Below, piece by piece: positions 13,346-14,883 of a stretch of DNA of 14,883 bases. Numbering within the stretch: the first letter of the stretch is position 1; each line of letters begins with the position of its first letter. A program made the position numbers and the translations under genes. The DNA is taken from positions 1-14,883 of the forward strand of contig CATYIV010000041.1 of assembly GCA_958407465.1 (NCBI GenBank), given 5' to 3'. The DNA is from an uncultured Collinsella sp. GTDB lineage: Bacteria > Actinomycetota > Coriobacteriia > Coriobacteriales > Coriobacteriaceae. Under the pieces are notes generated by a model that worked only from the letters and a program-made list of their open reading frames with translations, did no database searches and was not told where the DNA came from.

Positions 13346-14308
13346 CTACTCGTGGATGCGGGTACCGGAGAGGCCAGCCATGGTCTCGGCGGCCTTGTCC
13401 AGAGCGCCGATGATGCAGGTGCGGCCCTTGCGGGAACGGGCGAACTTGATGGCAGCGCGGACCTTGGGCTCCATGGAACCCTTGCCGAACTGGCCCTCGT
13501 CGGCCAGGCGCTCGGCCTCGTCGGCGGTAATGTCCTCGAGCTCCTCCTGGTTGGGCTTGCCAAAGTTGATGGCGACATGCTCAACGGCGGTCAGCAGGAA
13601 CAGAACGTCGGCGTCGCAGTCCTCGGCCAGCAGCTCGCCGCCCAGGTCCTTGTCGATGACGGCGGGAACGCCCTTGTAGCAGCCCTTGTTCTCGTAGTCG
13701 CGGACGACGGGGATGCCGCCGCCACCGCAGGCGATGACGATGAACTCGTTGTCGAGCAGGTTGAGGATGGAGTCGGCCTCGACGATCTTCTTGGGATCGG
13801 GGGAAGCGACGACGCGACGCCAGCCGCGGCCGGAATCCTCGACGAAGACCTTGGAGGGGTCCTCGGCCATGAACTCCTTGGCCTGCTCCTCGGTGTAGAA
13901 GGGACCGATCGGCTTGGTCGGGTTCTTGAACGCGGGATCGTCCGGGTCGCACTCGATCTGGGTGACGACGGTTGCGGCGTGCCAACGCTTATAGCGCTTG
14001 TGCATCTCGCGGCCGATGCCCTGCTGCAGGTGATAACCAATGTAGCCCTGGGACATAGCGCCGCACTCGGGCAGCGGCATCTCGGGGGTACCGATGGCAT
14101 CGTGGGCAGCGGCGAAGGCGTTCTGGATCATGCCGACCTGCGGGCCGTTGCCGTGGGTGATGATGATCTCATTGCCTTGCTCGATGAGACCGAGGAGAGC
14201 GTGGGCGGTGTTGCTCACGGCCTCGATCTGCTCGACGGGGTTGTTGCCGAGGGCGTTGCCGCCAAGGGCGACGACAATACGATCGGGCTTGCCAAGAGGC
14301 TTAGACAT
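13346..14308 (-). CDS. arcC: Carbamate kinase
   Basis: A cytosolic kinase of 320 residues, close to the usual 310-315. In catabolism it makes ATP from carbamoyl phosphate and ADP, releasing carbamate that decays to ammonia and CO2. Amino acid kinase motifs are VALGGNAL (13-20), THGNGPQVG (51-59), ECGAMSQGYIGYHLQQ (81-96), ACGGGGIPVV (193-202), DKDLGG (219-224) with K220, and GSMEPKV (277-283) with K282; these correspond to the phosphate-binding and catalytic lysines of known carbamate kinases. The frame could start at 14344, but the ATG at 14308 has AAAGGA 8 bases upstream and gives the expected N terminus. No arginine deiminase or ornithine carbamoyltransferase gene is in the window. Codon choice is highly biased, indicating strong expression. 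Confidence 0.96.
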   Translation of the reverse strand: MSKPLGKPDRIVVALGGNALGNNPVEQIEAVSNTAHALLGLIEQGNEIIITHGNGPQVGMIQNAFAAAHDAIGTPEMPLPECGAMSQGYIGYHLQQGIGREMHKRYKRWHAATVVTQIECDPDDPAFKNPTKPIGPFYTEEQAKEFMAEDPSKVFVEDSGRGWRRVVASPDPKKIVEADSILNLLDNEFIVIACGGGGIPVVRDYENKGCYKGVPAVIDKDLGGELLAEDCDADVLFLLTAVEHVAINFGKPNQEELEDITADEAERLADEGQFGKGSMEPKVRAAIKFARSRKGRTCIIGALDKAAETMAGLSGTRIHE

Positions 14309-14343
14309 TGCTGGAATCCTTTCTGTAAAAGGCCTACAACCCA

Positions 14344-14381
14344 TTAATAACCCGCGTCCGTGCGATACGCGAGTTTATTAA
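14344..14381 (-). promoter_or_regulatory. Inverted repeat at the probable arcC start region
   Basis: On minus, ttaataaactcgcgt (plus 14367-14381) pairs with acgcgggttattaa (plus 14344-14357) with one bulged base and one wobble, around a 9-base loop. A TATAAA box (plus 14384-14389) lies directly upstream on minus, so transcription would begin in the first arm. This fits an operator or a 5' hairpin of the arcC message. The -35 is not clear. Confidence 0.45.
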
Positions 14382-14404
14382 GGTTTATATTCTCTTTATC
14401 GCTC

Positions 14405-14415
14405 ATTTTATTCAT
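14405..14415 (-). promoter_or_regulatory. Possible arginine-repressor half site upstream of arcC
   Basis: On minus ATGAATAAAAT matches the first half of the Bacillus-type ARG box (CATGAATAAAAATKCAAK), but the second half does not match well. It sits just upstream of the TATAAA box. Arginine-responsive control of arcC is known in several bacteria, but AT-rich DNA produces such matches easily. Confidence 0.25.
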
Positions 14416-14424
14416 TTTGAAAAT

Positions 14425-14700
14425 AGCGGAACGGTGAACGGTCGTTTTTGTCCGCTCAGCGTACAGAACTCCAGCTCAGACATATCTACGTAATTTACGT
14501 GCGACTTTATTTAAATGAAGCGAGGATTATGTCGGATTATGCAAACTACGTCTCTGCTAAACACAAAACGGACAGCGCAATATCTTACTCGCGCTATACG
14601 AGATTCTATGCACTTATAAGTCGAGTATGCACCCCTGCAAAAACAAGGGGCTTTTCATCCAGCAAAAGGAATAAAGAAGCGCTCCGAAAAGTCGGCAACA
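14425..14700. other. AT-rich upstream region with a doubtful short ORF
   Basis: Clearly poorer in GC than the rest. A 13-bp palindrome acgtaa-t-ttacgt lies at 14488-14500. An ATG at 14529 on plus, preceded by GAGG with a short 3-base spacer, opens a frame of 105 codons to 14846; five of its first 27 codons are Tyr. A terminator-like hairpin (cccct/agggg, 14632-14650, then TTTT on plus) lies inside it, as do the inverted repeats further right, so I do not call it a gene. Another palindrome, acttataagt, is at 14612-14621. Confidence 0.3.
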
Positions 14701-14735
14701 GCCAAGTCCCCCATCCATCCCCAAAGTGGCGCGAG

Positions 14736-14824
14736 GTTTCGCGGCAAAGCCGCGAAACAGCGAAAGGGACGGAATACCCGGCCAACTACGTCCTTCATCC
14801 GCCCACACAATCTGAGGACGTAGT
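14736..14824. repeat. Cluster of perfect inverted repeats at the right edge
   Basis: Arms gtttcgcggc (14736-14745) and gccgcgaaac (14749-14758) are perfect over 10 bp with loop aaa. Arms actacgtcct (14785-14794) and aggacgtagt (14815-14824) are perfect over 10 bp with a 20-base loop. A further small hairpin gcgga/tccgc lies near 14852-14864, and ggacgaaag near the edge echoes cgaaagggac at 14761-14770. No T-run follows. It could be a structured RNA or a dispersed repeat that continues past the window. Confidence 0.5.
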
Positions 14825-14883
14825 CGTAGCAGGATCTGAGGGCTGACCTTCGCGGACACTCCGCAGGACGAAAGAACCCCCGC

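Noticed and set aside
13352..14347. 331-residue open frame on plus across arcC
   Set aside because: Antisense to a carbamate kinase with every motif; rich in Gly, Leu, Val and Asp with no domain.
14614..14859. 81-codon frame on minus at the right edge
   Set aside because: Starts at a GTG without a convincing ribosome binding site and covers the perfect inverted repeats. I vaguely recall similar spurious products in this genus but cannot verify that.

Overview
The window looks like a chromosomal segment of a high-GC Gram-positive gut actinobacterium, most probably Collinsella or a close relative in the Coriobacteriia. That is inference from base composition, purine-rich Shine-Dalgarno sites and the look of the proteins; there is no rRNA or marker gene to prove it. 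I see no tRNA, rRNA, CRISPR array, transposase or phage gene. Eleven of the twelve protein genes lie on the minus strand; only the C39-like peptidase is on plus.

Left to right: (1) 1-213 holds no supported gene, only hairpins including the terminator of the first gene. (2) A YfcE-type metallophosphoesterase (214-681). (3) A three-gene operon read right to left: family-2 glycosyltransferase (4094-2907), LytS-like sensor kinase (2910-1567) and LytTR response regulator (1494-778). Glycosyltransferase and kinase overlap by ATGA. (4) An Atg22/UMF1-type MFS transporter (5525-4266). (5) A second, paralogous cassette: LytS-like kinase (8822-7437), LytTR regulator (7398-6664) and a zinc-dependent phospholipase C-like protein (6571-5627). 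(6) An APC-family amino acid permease (11801-10350) followed by a metal-dependent amidohydrolase (10218-8941), with no terminator between them. (7) A divergent spacer of 354 bp full of hairpins, then the membrane-anchored C39-like cysteine peptidase on plus (12156-13157). (8) A nested inverted repeat that begins on the peptidase stop codon, a shared convergent terminator, then carbamate kinase arcC (14308-13346). (9) A 575-bp right-hand region (14309-14883) with the arcC control region, an AT-rich stretch with a doubtful short ORF, and a cluster of perfect inverted repeats at the window edge.

Two themes stand out. One is a pair of LytS/LytTR two-component systems about 5 kb apart with the same kinase architecture (two membrane helices, a GAF-like region, His_kinase, HATPase). 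Each is tied to a different surface or lipid enzyme: a glycosyltransferase for one, a phospholipase C-like protein for the other. This suggests paired cell-envelope sensing. The other is a catabolic set (permease, amidohydrolase, carbamate kinase) whose codons are strongly biased to C- and G-ending forms, suggesting high expression. These could import and hydrolyse an amide or peptide-like compound and recover ATP from carbamoyl phosphate, but the substrate cannot be read from the sequence and the link to arcC is only proximity plus codon use.
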